Positions 1 to 12,606 are shown, numbered from the stretch's first letter. The stretch: 64,000 nucleotides of DNA from Blumeriella jaapii (GCA_009599575.1 VWND01000095.1:1-64000), one strand, 5' to 3'. Notes: a model not told the origin generated them from the letters alone. Program-made: numbers and translations.

Positions 1-420
1 TAAACTATAACTTAAACTATAACTTAAATTATAATCTAACTTATAATCTTAATTATAACTTAAACTTAACTCAAACTTTAATTTAAACTTAACTTCCATT
101 TTAATTTTCTATTTTATTTTAAATATATTTCTAAATTTAATCTTAAATTTAATTTTAATTATTTTATATTATTCCAAATCTTTAATTCTTATATTATTCC
201 CTTATATTACTTTAATTTATTTACTTTAATTTATTTATTTTACTTTTTATTTACTTTAATTTATTTACTTTAATTTATTTACCTTAATTTATTTATTTTA
301 ATCTATCTATTTTAATTTACATATTTTAATTTATCTATTTTAATTTATCCATTTTAATTTATTTATTTAATTTATCTATTTTTAATTTATTTATTTTATT
401 TCTTTATATTTTTTACGCTT
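1..420. repeat. AT-rich short tandem repeats (about 12-14 bp)
   Basis: The first ~110 bases are degenerate copies of a ~12-bp unit (TAAACTATAACT and variants). From about 180 to 420 a ~13-bp unit, TTTACTTTAATTTA and variants, takes over. There is no coding content. G is nearly absent from the + strand. Confidence 0.75.
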
Positions 421-2010
421 CCTATTGCTTATTTTATTATATATTTTTTTTTTATATTACTTTTTTTCATATTTTTTTTTACGATTATTATTTTTTTTTT
501 TTTATTATATTTTATTTACATATTACTTTTTTTTTATAATTTTTACGCTTTCTATTCCTTTTTTTTATTATATATTTTTATTTTATATTATTTTTTTTAC
601 ACTTTCCATTGCTTATTTTATTTTATATTTTATTTATATATAATTTTTTTAAAACATTTACGCTTTTTAATACTTATTTTATTTTATATTTTATTTATAT
701 ATAACTTTTTTATAACATTTACGCTTTCAATTTTATTTTCTTTTATATTTTCTTTTATATTTTTCTTTTATATTTTCTTTTATATTTATATATATATTTT
801 TTTTTAAAACATTTACGCTTTTTAATACTTTTTTTTTTTATATTTTTTTATATATACTTTTTTTTATAACATTTACGCTTTTTCATTTTTTTATTTTCTT
901 TTTTATTTTTTTTTTTATATTTTCTTTTATATTTTTTTTTTATTTTTTTTTTTATATTTTTTTTTTATTTTCTTTTATATTTTCTTTTATATTTTCTTTT
1001 ATATTTTCTTTTATATTTTCTTTTTATATTTTCTTTTATATTTTTTTTTTATATTTTCTTTTATTTTTCTTTTTACTATTTACGCTTTTTATTACTTATT
1101 TTATTACTTATTTTATTACTTATTTTATTACTTATTTTATTATATATTTTATTACTTTACTTATTTTATTATATATTTTATTATATATTTTATTATATTT
1201 TTTTATTATATTTTTTTATATATATTACTTTCTCATAACTTTTTTTACGCTTTCTATTACTTATTTTTATTATCATTATTTTTTATTTACATATTTTTTT
1301 TTTCATAATATTTACGCTTCCTATGCCCTTTTATATTTTTTCTTATATTTTCTTTTTACCATTTACGCTTTCTATTACTTATTTCATTATATATTTTATT
1401 TACATATAACTTTTTCATAATATTTACGCTTCCTATGCCCTTTTATATTTTTTCTTATATTTTCTTTTTACCATTTACGCTTTCTATTACTTATTTTATT
1501 ATATATTTTATTTATATATAACTTTTTCTTAACATTTACGCTTTCTGTTACTTATTTTATTATAAATTTTATTTTATATTACTTTTTCATAACTTTTTAC
1601 GCTTTCTATTACTTATTTCATTTATATTTTATTTATTTATAACTTTTTTATTAAACTTACGCTTTCTATTACTTAATCTATTATATATTTTATTTCTATG
1701 TAACTTTTTCATACTTTTTACGCCTTTTATTATTTATTTTGTTACATATTTTATTTTTATATTACTTTTTCATATTTGTTACGATTTTTTTTTTTTTTTT
1801 TTTTTTTTTTATTTTATATTTTATTTATTCTGTTTATATATTATTTTTCTATAATTTATACGCTATATTATGCTTATTTTATCATATGCTTTTTTTTTTT
1901 TTTTTTTTTTTATTATTATATTAATTCTTTTATAATTTATACGATTTCCATTGCTTATTCTATTATATATTTTATTTATTTCTTATTTATTCTAAATTAA
2001 TACGCTTTTC
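415..2010. repeat. Degenerate ~60-bp minisatellite with ACGCT core
   Basis: A repeating block of the type TTTACGCTTTCTATTACTTA followed by ATTTTATTATATATTTTATTTA and AACTTTTTCATAA recurs with the ACGCT word near 1247, 1313, 1364, 1427, 1478, 1538, 1600, 1661 and 1719. This gives a spacing of roughly 50-62 bases. It is best preserved between 1230 and 1760 and decays on both sides. The + strand is strongly T-rich with very little G. The short open frames here encode only Phe/Leu/Ile/Tyr runs and are composition artefacts. Confidence 0.75.
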
Positions 2011-2365
2011 ATAACTTTTTCTATTATATTCTATTATATTATGTTATATTCTATTATATTCTATTATATTCTATTATATTTTATTATATTCTATTATATT
2101 CTATTATATTCCATTATATTCTATTATATTCTATTATATTCTATTATATTTTTATTATATTTTCTTATATTTTCTTATTTTTCATAATATTCTATTAATA
2201 TATTCTGTTAATATATTTTGTTAATATATTTTGCTAATATATTTTTGTTAATATATTTTTTTAATAAATTTTGTTAATATATTTTGTTAATATATTTTGT
2301 TAATATATTTTTGCATTTTTAATATATTTTGTTAATCAAATTTTAATAAATTTTTTAATATAATT
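2010..2365. repeat. (TTCTATTATA)n and (TTTTGTTAATATA)n tracts
   Basis: From ~2020 to 2160 a 10-bp unit TTCTATTATA is repeated about a dozen times. From ~2190 to 2330 a 13-bp unit of the form TTTTGTTAATATA follows. Both are simple tandem expansions with no coding signal. Confidence 0.85.
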
Positions 2366-2429
2366 TTGAATGCATTTTTTTTTATTTTTTATATTTTTTA
2401 ATATATTTTTTAATATATTTTTTAATATA

Positions 2430-2760
2430 TTTTTTATATTTTTTTTTTTTATCTTTTTTTCTATCTTTTTTAATCTCTTTTTTCCTCTCTTTTTTTCCTC
2501 TCTTTTTTTTCTCTCTTTTTTCCTCTCTTTTTTTCCTCTTTTTCCTCTCTTTTTTCCTCTCTCTTTTTTTTCCTCTCTTTTTTCCTCTATTTTTTTTCTC
2601 TTTTTTTTCCTTAATTTCTTTCCCCCCGCCCTTCCTCTCTTCTTTCTTTTTTTTTTCGTTCTATCTTTTTCCCTTCTAATTTATCCGCTTTTCCTTTCTC
2701 CTTTTATGTTCTTTCTTTATTTCTCTATTCTTCTTCTTTTCTTTCAATTTACATCTTTTT
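2430..2760. repeat. Polypyrimidine tract (CTCTTTTTTCCT type)
   Basis: About 330 bases of almost pure T and C on the + strand, dominated by TTTTTTCCTCTC-like units. The C content is clearly higher than in the surrounding DNA. The opposite strand is a long homopurine run, so the tract could form triplex (H-DNA) structures. The frame running through it encodes only Phe/Leu/Ser/Pro and is not a gene. Confidence 0.8.
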
Positions 2761-3640
2761 CATTGTATATTTGCTATATATTTTATTAAAATATAATTTT
2801 TTATAATTTGAATATTTTTTTTTTTGCATATTTAATTGTATGATTTATTTTATTAAAATCTTAATAAACCCTAACCTTCTTTTAAATTTATACGTTCTTA
2901 TTTAATTTTTTTATTAATTTTATTTATTTTTTTATTTTGTTATAATAAAAACGCTGTCTTTTATATAATCTAATATATTATATCTTTAAGTTCATTTATC
3001 TATTACAAATTATTTCTTTCTAATTTATAAAATATTTCATTTTTATTTTATTTCATTTTTTAATTATATATTTATTTTCGAATAATTTATACGCTTCTTA
3101 TTATTTATTTTGTATATATTTTATTTAAATATTATTATTTTGATATTATGGAACGCTTTTTTTTGCATATTTTATTATTTATATATATTTTATTTATAAT
3201 TTTTTTTCTTTAAATTATCAACGCTATCTTCTGCCTATTTTTTAATATAATTTTTATTTTTATTTTTTATTTTTTTTTTTTTTTTTTTTCTTTCAATTAA
3301 CAATTTTAATTTTATTTATTTTTTTTTTTTTTGATTTATTTTTCTTATATATTATTTCCTTATAATATATAAGCTTTTATTTATTTATTTAATAATATTC
3401 TTTTCTATTTAATTTAATAATTATTTAATACTAAGTTTTTCTTTTATACGCTATCTTTTGATTATTATAATTAATACTTTTTTATAACTTGTACGCTCCT
3501 TTTTGCTTGTTTTTATATAATATATTATATTTATTTATAGAAACAAATCAATTTATACATTTTTTATTACTTGTTTTATTATATTTTTTTAGGACATTTA
3601 TTTATATATTAATTTTTTTAGTAGATACGCTCCCTATGGT
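2761..3640. repeat. Highly diverged continuation of the ACGCT minisatellite
   Basis: AACGCT/TACGCT words recur near 2950, 3090, 3150, 3218, 3447, 3493 and 3625 in T-rich sequence with no other conserved structure. The spacing is irregular (roughly 50-230 bases). I see no gene. Confidence 0.5.
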
Positions 3641-4910
3641 TTTTTTTATTTTTTATTTTATTTATTTTATTTCTGTTTTATATTTGTCTAATTTATTTTT
3701 TTTGTTTTTATTTTATTTTCAGTTTACTTTTGTTTTGTTTCCATTTTACTTTTATTTTACTTTTATTTTATTTCTATTTTATTTTTTATTTATTTTTCTT
3801 CTTCTTTTTTTTTTATTTCTATTTTATTCATATATTATTCTTTTATAATATATACGATTTTCGTAGCTTATTTTATTATTTATTTTATTTCTATTTTAAT
3901 TTTGTTTTTAATTTATTACAATATAAACGATTTCTATTGCTTATATTATTATATAATTTTTTTTAATTCAATTATATTTTATTTTTTTACAATACAAACG
4001 CTTTACTTTTATTATATTTCTATTTTAATTTTATTTTACTTTTATTTTACTTTTATTTTACTTTTATTTTACTTTTATTTTACTTTTTTTACTTTTTTTA
4101 CTTTTATTTTACTTTTATTTTACTTTTATTTTACTTTTATTTTACTTTTACTTTTATTTTTTTATTTTATTTCTATTCTAATTCTTTACAGCTTATACGA
4201 TTTCTATTACTTATTATATTATATAATTTTTGATTTAATTATATATTACTTTTTTATAATGCAAATGTTTTACTATTATTTTACTTTTATTTTACTTTTA
4301 TATTACTTTTATTTTATTTTTATTTCAATTTTATTTTACTTGTATTTTATTTCTATTTTTTTTTTTTATTCTTTACAATTTAAACATTTTTATTGCTTAT
4401 TTTATTATACAATTTTTGATTTATTTATATATTACTTTCTTATAATACAAACGCTTTAATTCTTTTTAGTTTTTTTGATTAACTTTTATTTTACTTTTGG
4501 TTATTTTTATTTCACTTCTATCTTACTTTTACTTTAGTTTACTTTTACTTTACTTTTACTTTTTTATTTCTATTTTATTTCTATTTTTATTTCTATTTTA
4601 TTTCTATTTTATTTCTATTTTATTTCTATTTTATTTCTATTTTATTTCTATTTCTATTTTATTTCTATTTTTATTTCTATTTTATTTCTATTTTTTTATT
4701 TCTATTTTATTTCTATTTTATTTCTATTTTATTTCTATTCTATTTTATTTCTATTTTATTTCTATTTTATTTCTATTTTATTTCTATTTTATTTCTATTT
4801 TATTTCTATTTTACTTCTATTTTATTTCTATTTTATTTTATTTCTATTTTTTTATTTCTATTTTTATTTCTATTTTATTTTATTTTATTTTTATTTTATT
4901 TTTATTTTAT
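3640..4910. repeat. (TTTTATTTTAC)n and (TTTCTATTTTA)n microsatellite block
   Basis: An 11-12-bp unit of TTTTATTTTACTT type runs from ~3650 to 4520, interrupted by ACGATTT/ACGCTTT relics of the minisatellite (near 3855, 3929, 3990, 4198, 4452). From ~4560 to 4910 the unit becomes TTTCTATTTTA in an almost uninterrupted run. The frames that cross it are Phe/Tyr/Leu/Ile repeats only. Confidence 0.85.
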
Positions 4911-6651
4911 AATAAACGCTATCCGTTGCAAATCTTTTAATAAATCTTTTTATTATAATTTATACGCTATTTTCTGCTGGTTTTTTATTATGTATATTTT
5001 ATTTTAATATGTTTTCATATTTTTTTTTGCTTTTTTTTTATTTTTGAAATTTTTTTTTTTTTTTTTATTTATTTATAAATAAAAAATTTATAGTTTGAAC
5101 GCCACCCCCCGTTTTTTCTTTTAATTTAAATTAAACTTTATTTATTTATATTATTATTTCTTATAATATATACGCTATATCCAGTTTAAATTATTATATA
5201 CTTTAAATTTTTAATTTATATTCTTTTTTTTATGATTTTTTAAGCTGATTTTTTTTGTCTTTTTTATTATTTTTTTTTTTTTTTCGATTTTTATATTATT
5301 GTTTTTAAATTTTAGGCTATTTTTTTTTTGTCTTTTGTATTATAAATGTATTTCTTTAGATTTTTATTTTAATTTTTTATAATTTATATTATATTATATA
5401 TTAATTTTCTTTTATAATTATTATTTATACCTTTTTTTCTGATATATATTTATTTATATATTTATTTATTATAAATTAAACGCCACCTTTTTTTTTTTTG
5501 TAATATTTTTTTTTTTTTTCTATTTATATTTATCTTCCTTTTATTTTATACGCTATTTATTTATTTATTTATTAAATATGATAAATATTTAATTTATATA
5601 TTATTTAATTTATATATTATTTTTAATTTATATATTATTTAATTTATATATTATTTAATTTTTATTTATTTATTTAATTTATATATTATGTAATTATAAT
5701 TTATACGCTATTTTTTGCCTATTTTATTATAATATTATATTTTGATTTATATATTATTTCCTTAGAACTTATAAGTCTTTTTTTTCTTATTTAATTATAT
5801 ATTTAAAAAATTATTTTTTTCCGAAATATAAGTTTTACTTTTTTTTTATTTTATTATATATATTTAATTTTTATAATTTTTTAAAATTTCTTTTACTTTT
5901 TCTATTATATAATTTTTGTTTTTTTTTTTTTTACTTATTTATATTATAAATCTTTATAATTTAAATACCACCTTCTGTTTATTATAATTTAAATCATTTT
6001 TCTAATAATATTTTTTCTTATAATATATACACCATCTGCTTTTATTTTAATATAAGTTTTAATTTTTAATTATATTATTTTTCATAACTTAAACGCTACC
6101 GCGCTTTGTTTTTTTATTAAAAAAATCTTTTTTATTTAAATATTATTTTTTAAAAATATATATCTTTTTTTTATACTAATTATTTTTTTTTTTTAATATT
6201 TTAATTTTTTTTTTAATATTTATACTATTTTTTTTTATATATTTATATAAATAAAGGTTTTTTTTTATTACGCTATCCGCTGTTTTTTAATCAACTAGTT
6301 TTTTTTCATAACTAAAGTTTTTTTTAAAATTAATTTATTAAATATTTTATTTTATAATTATTTTTATAATAATTCTCGTATTTTATACGCTATTTAATTT
6401 AAGAGTTTTTTTTTTTTAAATATTTCATTTTTTACAAAATTTTTATTACTTAAATTTATTTTACCGTTATTTTTATTTTGCTTGCTTTTTATACTTTTAT
6501 TCTTATTTTAAAATTATTTTTTATAATATATTAAATTTCGTAAAAATATTTATTCTTCTGCAATTTAGTCGTTAATTTTTATTTTGCTCATTTTAGTTAA
6601 TACCTTTTTTCACTTATTATATGATTTTCCCTGCCGGTTACTCGGTATTTT

Positions 6652-6685
<34 letters not shown>

Positions 6686-8190
6686 ATTTTCAATTATACG
6701 ATATATAAATTATTTATTTATCTTTTTCTTTATATTTTTTTATAATATTATTAATATTTGTAATATATAATTGTAATATTTTTGCTATTTAGGCCTTTTC
6801 TACTTTTTTGTTTATTTTATAATATATTTTATTTTTTTTACAAATCATACGATTTTTTGCTTTGCTTTTTTTTTTTTAAATATTAATTGTATAAATCATA
6901 TATTATTTAAACTGATTATTTTGATGTTTTCTGTTTTAAATTTTTTTATTTTTTTATTTTATTTATATAAAATAATTTTTAACTTTTGTTTATTAACCGT
7001 TATTCGCATTTTTACTTATTGAATCAAAAATTACGGTTTTTTAAAAAAAATATACGATCTTGTTACTTTGCTTATTATATTATATATTTCAATTTTATGA
7101 TTTTTTTATTTTATTAAATTTTATTTTATTCATTTTTTTTTTAATTTATTTTTTTTTATTAAATTTTCATTTAATAAATTTTATTTAGGCGTATTTTTTT
7201 TCAACTTTTTAAAAAAACATTTTGTTTATTTAAATAATATTTTAATTTTTGCGATTTAACCATTTGTTACATTTTGCAAATATTATAATAAATTATATAT
7301 TTTTAATAAATTAATATTTATAAAATTACGATTTTGTTATTTTCCATATTTTATTATATATTTTATTATTATAAACTATACGTTATTTAAGTTTATTTAA
7401 GCGTATTTTTTTCTTTTACTTTTTTAAAATATATTTTGTTTAAACAGTTTATATATTACTTTTTATTATATAATTTTTTTAATACTTTTGTTTGATTTTT
7501 AATAAATTTTCCTTTTTATAAAATACTCGGGTTTATTACCTTTTCCTTTTTTTTTTCAAATTTTTTTTATAAATTATAAGTAGTTTTTAAGTTTCTTAAG
7601 CGTAATTCTTTTTTGCTTTTTTAAAATATATTTTATTTATATAAATTTTATTTTACTTTTTTTTTATTGAAATTTTTTATTTTTTGGAATATTTTATAGA
7701 AAATTATATTTTTTTTTAAATTATACGCTATTTAAATCTTTTAATTTTTTTTTTTTTTTCGTTTTTATAATACATTTTGTTTATAAAATATATATTTTGC
7801 TTTTTGTTATTTAGTTTTTTTACATTTTTACTTATTTTATATAAAATTTTTTATTATTTATAAATTATACAATTTGTTAGCTTTGCTTATTTTAATATAT
7901 ATATATTTTAATTTTATAAATTTTATATTATTTAAAGCTATTATATCGGAATATTTTGTTTATGCTTATTTTATAAATTATTTTATTTTTATATATTATA
8001 CGCTATCCTCTGTGGCTAAACTATTGTTTTTATTCTTTTATTTATTATATAATATATTTTTTTTAATTATATATCTAATTTATAAATTTTCTTCTATCAA
8101 ATATTACGCCATTTCCTGTTTTTGTAAATTATCGATTAATAAATTTATAAAATATAAAATATTCTTGTTTTTTTATATACTATCAATTAC
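4911..8190. repeat. T-rich decayed minisatellite, no gene seen
   Basis: T-rich sequence with scattered TATACGCTAT and ACGCCACC words (for example near 4962, 5099, 5170, 5550, 5703, 6083, 6273, 6387, 7725, 8000). These look like further decayed copies of the left-hand repeat. The open frame at 7874-8197 is AT composition only; its amino acids are Ile/Phe/Tyr/Leu/Lys and I recognise no domain. Confidence 0.45.
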
Positions 8191-8469
8191 TAATTGATTT
8201 TAGGAAATGAAAAATATAATTTTTACAATTTATATATTGTTTTTTAAAATAATATGAATTTTGCGAATTTTATTTAATTTTGAAAATTGTATAAATTGAA
8301 TTTGCTTTTTATCGCTACTTTTAATAATTTTTATTTATATAATTTCCATTTGCTCAATATAAAATTAAAAAATTTATTAAATAATCTTTAGTACTAAAAC
8401 ATATATATATTCAATTTTATCGATACGTTAATTAAATAATTTTAAAAGATTTTATTAAATATTTATTTT

Positions 8470-8590
8470 TTTTGTAGAAACAAAATCGAAATTTGAAAAA
8501 AAAATCGAAAATTTTGAAAAAAAAAATCGAAAATTTTGAAAAAAGTTCGAAAAATTTAAAAAAAAAAAAAATTTGAAAATAAAAAAAAAG
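8470..8590. repeat. A-rich AATCGAAAATTTTG repeat
   Basis: Several near-copies of AAAATCGAAAATTTTGAAAA lie in tandem. This is where the strand bias flips from T-rich to A-rich. Confidence 0.7.
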
Positions 8591-8599
8591 TGAAGAATA

Positions 8600-8760
8600 A
8601 TGTGTAATACCCTTTTTTAATTCCCTCCTCTTTACAACATTATTAGCTTACAAGCTCGCCCGCAAGCTTATAAGGTTCTTATTCTTCTGATTATAGCTTA
8701 TTATCATAAGCTCACCAACTAAGCTAACGGGCAGTTGGTGTGGTTTGGTTGCAAAAAATA
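8600..8760. other. Short GC-richer islet, unknown
   Basis: About 160 bases with far more G and C than the surroundings, starting at TGTGTAATACCC. They contain inverted words (AGCTTACAAGCTCG with CGCAAGCTTATAAG; AGCTTATTATCATAAGCT). There is no ORF. It could be a remnant of a terminal repeat or another mobile element that escaped mutation. The identity is unknown. Confidence 0.4.
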
Positions 8761-8829
8761 CAATAAAAAATCTAACTATAACCTTTACTTTCAAATCAAA
8801 CTTCACGTTACGATTAATATTATAATAAA

Positions 8830-10285
8830 AATTAAAAAATCTGTTAGTTATAATTTTGTTATTATAATAATATATATATAAACTTTAATAATTTTCAAAT
8901 AATTATTTTTTTTTTTTGGCGTTTTCAAGTTTAATCGAAAATTTCCAATATGTTTTCAAATTTTGTAGCCGAAAAATATAAATTTTTTTTTTTATATTTT
9001 TTTTTTTAATAATTATTTAATATAATTATATTAATTACCCTCGATAATAAATTATAATTAGAAATAAAAACTAATATTATTATATATATCTTATAAAAAT
9101 TATATTTAAAAATTTAATTATTTCAATAATATATATAAATTTAAATTAAATTAAATTATTATAAAAAAGCAAAAAGTAATTGTTTTCGTTTTCGAATTTA
9201 ATTTACAATTTCTTATATGTATTTATAGTATATATCAGATATTATAAAATATATAAATTTTTCAATTTATTTATTATTTTACATTTTTAAATAAAAGTTT
9301 TTTTTTAAAAAAAAAAAAAAATATTAAATAGATTAATATATTATTTTCATTATATATCCTATATTATATTAATAAGTTTTTTTTCTCTATTTTATTTACT
9401 ATTTTATTTACTATTTCATATTGTTTTATATTATATTTCTTATATATCCGATATTATATTAATATTTTTTTTCTTTATTTTATTTAGTATTTCAAATTTC
9501 TATATAAAAGTTTTTTTAAAAAAAATTTTTTAAAAAGATTTATATATATTAATTTATATTTTCACATTAATATTTACCTTGAAATTCATATATTAATAAA
9601 TATTAAAAAAATTATAATAACTACTTTTGTTATTCTAATCATATACTTAACTTCGAGTTTTATTTATATTATATATATAAAAAAGTATGAAAATTTTTTA
9701 ATTGCGTTTTCGAATTTACTTCGTAGTTTTTTAATATAATTTTGTATTATATCGCCGATAAATATATTAATATATTTTTCTCATATTTGTTAATTTAATC
9801 TTAATATGTATAATTTTTTTTTAAATAATTATTAAATATATTTGTAGTTATGGCCCCTTATTTTTAAACCAAACTTACTGTAAAAATGAATTTTATAATA
9901 AAAATAAGAAAATTTGATAATTAAATTAATTTAATAATTTCACAAACCCAGCTTTAATTTAAATTATTATAAAAATAATTATTATTTATTATAAAAGTAA
10001 TTATAAATTGTTTTTTTTTTTTGCGTTTTCAAATTTATTAAATATATTTTTTTTTTTTTTTTTTTTTATTATATAGCCAAAAGATCCAATAATATATTTA
10101 TATTATTAATATTATATTGTATTTTAATAAGGGAAATTTGAAGTAATTAATTGCATTGTTATATTAATATGTAAAAGCTTAATTTTTATTTGTATTTTTT
10201 TATGTAAAAAGTTAAAAACAATATTAATATTTGCGTTTTCAAATGTAATTAATAATTTCAAATATATTTACGTTTATATTTATAT
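8830..10285. repeat. Degenerate ~200-500-bp dispersed repeat with GCGTTTTCAAATTTA box
   Basis: The word TTGCGTTTTCGAATTTA and close variants occurs near 8920, 9190, 9702, 10021 and 10224. At four of these it is followed ~50 bases later by an ATAGCCGATAAATATA-like box. Some copies are preceded by AATTTAAATTATTATAAAA. The spacing (about 270, 510, 320, 200) is consistent with a decayed tandem repeat. No coding sequence is visible. Confidence 0.5.
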
Positions 10286-10890
10286 TTAGATTTAAGTTTC
10301 TATTTCTATTCATATTTCTATTTATATTTATATTTATATTTATATTTTATTTATTTCTATTTCTATTTCTATTTATATTTCTATCTATTTCTATTTATAT
10401 TTCTATTTATATTTCTTTATATTTCTATTTATATTTCTATTTATATTTCTATTTATATTTCTATTTATATTTCTATTTATATTTTCTATTTATATTTCTA
10501 TTTCTATTTTTATTTATATTTTTAATTATATTTCTATTTATATTTCTATTTATATTTATATTTATATTTATATTTCTATTTCTATTTTAATTATTTTTAT
10601 ATCGAATGTTTTAATAAGTTTCAGACAGATAAAATATTAATAATTTAATTTGTAAAGAAAATAGAAATTTAATCTAATATTTCTATTTCTATTTCTATTT
10701 CTATTTTTCTATTTCTATTTCTATTTCTATTTCTATTTCTATTTCTATTTCTATTTCTATTTCTATTTCTATTTCTATTTCTATTTCTATTTCTATTTAT
10801 ATTTATATTTCTATTTATATTTCTATTTTTATTTCTATTTCTATTTCTATTTCTATTTCTATTTCTATTTCTATTTCTATTTAATTCTTT
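10285..10890. repeat. (TTTCTA)n / (TTTATATTTCTA)n microsatellite
   Basis: A hexamer TTTCTA and its 12-bp variant with TTTATA fill ~10290-10590 and ~10680-10880. The tract is interrupted once by ~80 bases that duplicate the 3-prime end of the adjacent helicase relic (10601-10680 versus 10885-10975). Confidence 0.85.
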
Positions 10891-11301
10891 TATATCAAAT
10901 GTTTTAATAAATTTCAGACAGATAAAATATTAATAATTTAATTTGTAAAAAAAATAAAAATTTAATCTAAGATATTTCATCTGTTAAGTTAATAAATATA
11001 TATTTAAAACCTAAAATAGATTCAGTATCTAATTCCGTAATATAAACCTGTTTAGTAAAACTTTTTATAAAACTATTTATATTCGAAATAGATTTATTAT
11101 CAAATAGATTTTGATAATAATCGGAATTTTGGTTTTTAGGCCATAATTTATTTCGTTTAAATAATAAACTTATTATTTGATAAACAAAATTTATTAATAC
11201 ACATTTATTTTCAAATTCGAAAAATTAACGTAATCGATAACAAATAACAGTAGGTAATAAACAAAAATAAAACAACAACTATTTTTTCGTATAAATAAAA
11301 A

Positions 11302-12087
11302 CTATTTCGAATAAATTCTTTTTTTTATATTTTGTGAAAATAAATCAAAATTCGCAAATTCAATACAATCGCGAATACAATAATTACTAGTATTTTGCGT
11401 ATAAATAAAATAACAATACGTGCAAAAATTATTATTTTTTTCAAAACTTTGCGATAAAACCCAAATTAAATCATTTCTTGCGTTTTCGACTTCTTTTGTA
11501 ATTGTATTAATAATTTGCGCTTGTTTTTCGTAAATATTATTACGATTTATACAAAAATCGCAATTTGCACTAGTTTTAAAACACTGATCTAAAATAGTAT
11601 TATTTAAATATAAAAAAATTAATCGTTTACGACAAACTACTTCGCGTAAATAACTTTTAATTAATCTTTTATTTAACAAATCGTTTTCGATTTCTTTTTC
11701 AAAACCTAAATTATAAAAAAACATCGATATAGCTTCGTTTTTATCGCGGCCGGCCCGACTAGAACCTTGTAAAAAACCGTTAAATTCGAAAGCTAATTTA
11801 TAATAAATAATAGCACGTATATTAAAATAATCAAAGCCTTTTTGCAAACCGCTAATACAAACTAAAATATTATAAAAAGTTGTATAATCGATAATAAAAC
11901 TTTTTAAAACCGATTCCTTTTCATTTTTTAATAATTCAGACGTATATTTCGCGCAATTTAAAAATTCAGATAATTTATCGACAAACGCAATTGTAAAACA
12001 AAATATTATTATTTTATTTAAATATAATTTAAAATTCGATTTTAATTCAAAATAATATTTTTCGATTTTTTTAAATTTATTTTGCAT
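11302..12087 (-). pseudogene. Helicase relic: helicase C domain and Cys-rich tail
   Basis: A 261-residue open stretch. Near residues 78-117 it has GLQKGFDYFNIRAIIYY and then GSSRAGRDKNEAI, the RecQ motif V/VI region (G-x-x-Q-x-x-GRAGRDG). About 35 residues on come CRKRLIFLYLN, ...DQC, and CDFC, matching the Cys pattern of a RecQ zinc-binding subdomain. A second CTYCYF pair lies near residue 220. The reading frame continues without a stop-free start or end typical of a real gene, and the C-terminus continues in other frames to 10967. This is the strongest evidence for a RecQ identity. Confidence 0.85.
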
Positions 12088-12261
12088 ACTTTTAGATTTA
12101 AAACTTGAAGCTCGATATAATATATTATTACGTAAACAATCGGCCCGTATTTTAGCAAAAGTTTGTAAATTTAATTCATTAATTAATTGATTTTCTTGAT
12201 TTACGGATAATATACCAGTTAAAAATACTATTTAAACTTTTAAATTAAGAATTTTTTTAAA

Positions 12262-12606
12262 TTAATACATTATAAAACGATAATTAGCCGCAGTTATTAG
12301 CAAATGACACTCGTTTAATATAATTCTATTAATTTTTCCTTTATTAATTTTATTTATTAATAAATTAATAAATATATCGTTTTTCAAAGTTTCAATAGAA
12401 ATAAAAGTTATAATTTTAAATTCAAGATTATTTTCGTAATTACTAACAGAAATTCCAAATTCATTTGCACGTTTAAATAAATCGCTTTTTAAACTAATTA
12501 ACGGTACGATAATAATAATAATTTTGGCGTTAAATAAAGCAGCGCATAATAAATAAATCAATAATTTACCACTACTAATAGGTAATATTCCTAATATATA
12601 AAGCAC
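12262..12606 (-). pseudogene. Helicase relic: RecQ motifs I, Ia, II
   Basis: The 114-residue stretch shows PISSGKL at residues ~9-15, the Walker A motif (PTGSGKS in RecQ proteins, with Thr and Gly lost). It also shows VPLISLKSDL at ~34-43 (motif Ia) and ILNECHLL at ~94-101 (motif II, DECH with Asp changed to Asn). Asp-to-Asn is what RIP of the complementary strand produces. The changes at motifs I and II would remove ATP binding and hydrolysis. The frame then breaks before the C-terminal helicase domain. Confidence 0.8.

Noticed and set aside
425..4940. Several open frames of 60-185 residues in the T-rich left end
   Set aside because: They consist almost only of Phe, Leu, Ile, Tyr and Ser from T-rich microsatellites, lack domain signals and overlap in several frames. 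They are composition artefacts.
1..8190. Mitochondrial DNA or insertion because of the extreme AT content
   Set aside because: No mitochondrial protein, rRNA or tRNA signal is visible, and the sequence is repeat-dominated with a strand skew that continues into nuclear-type transposon DNA.
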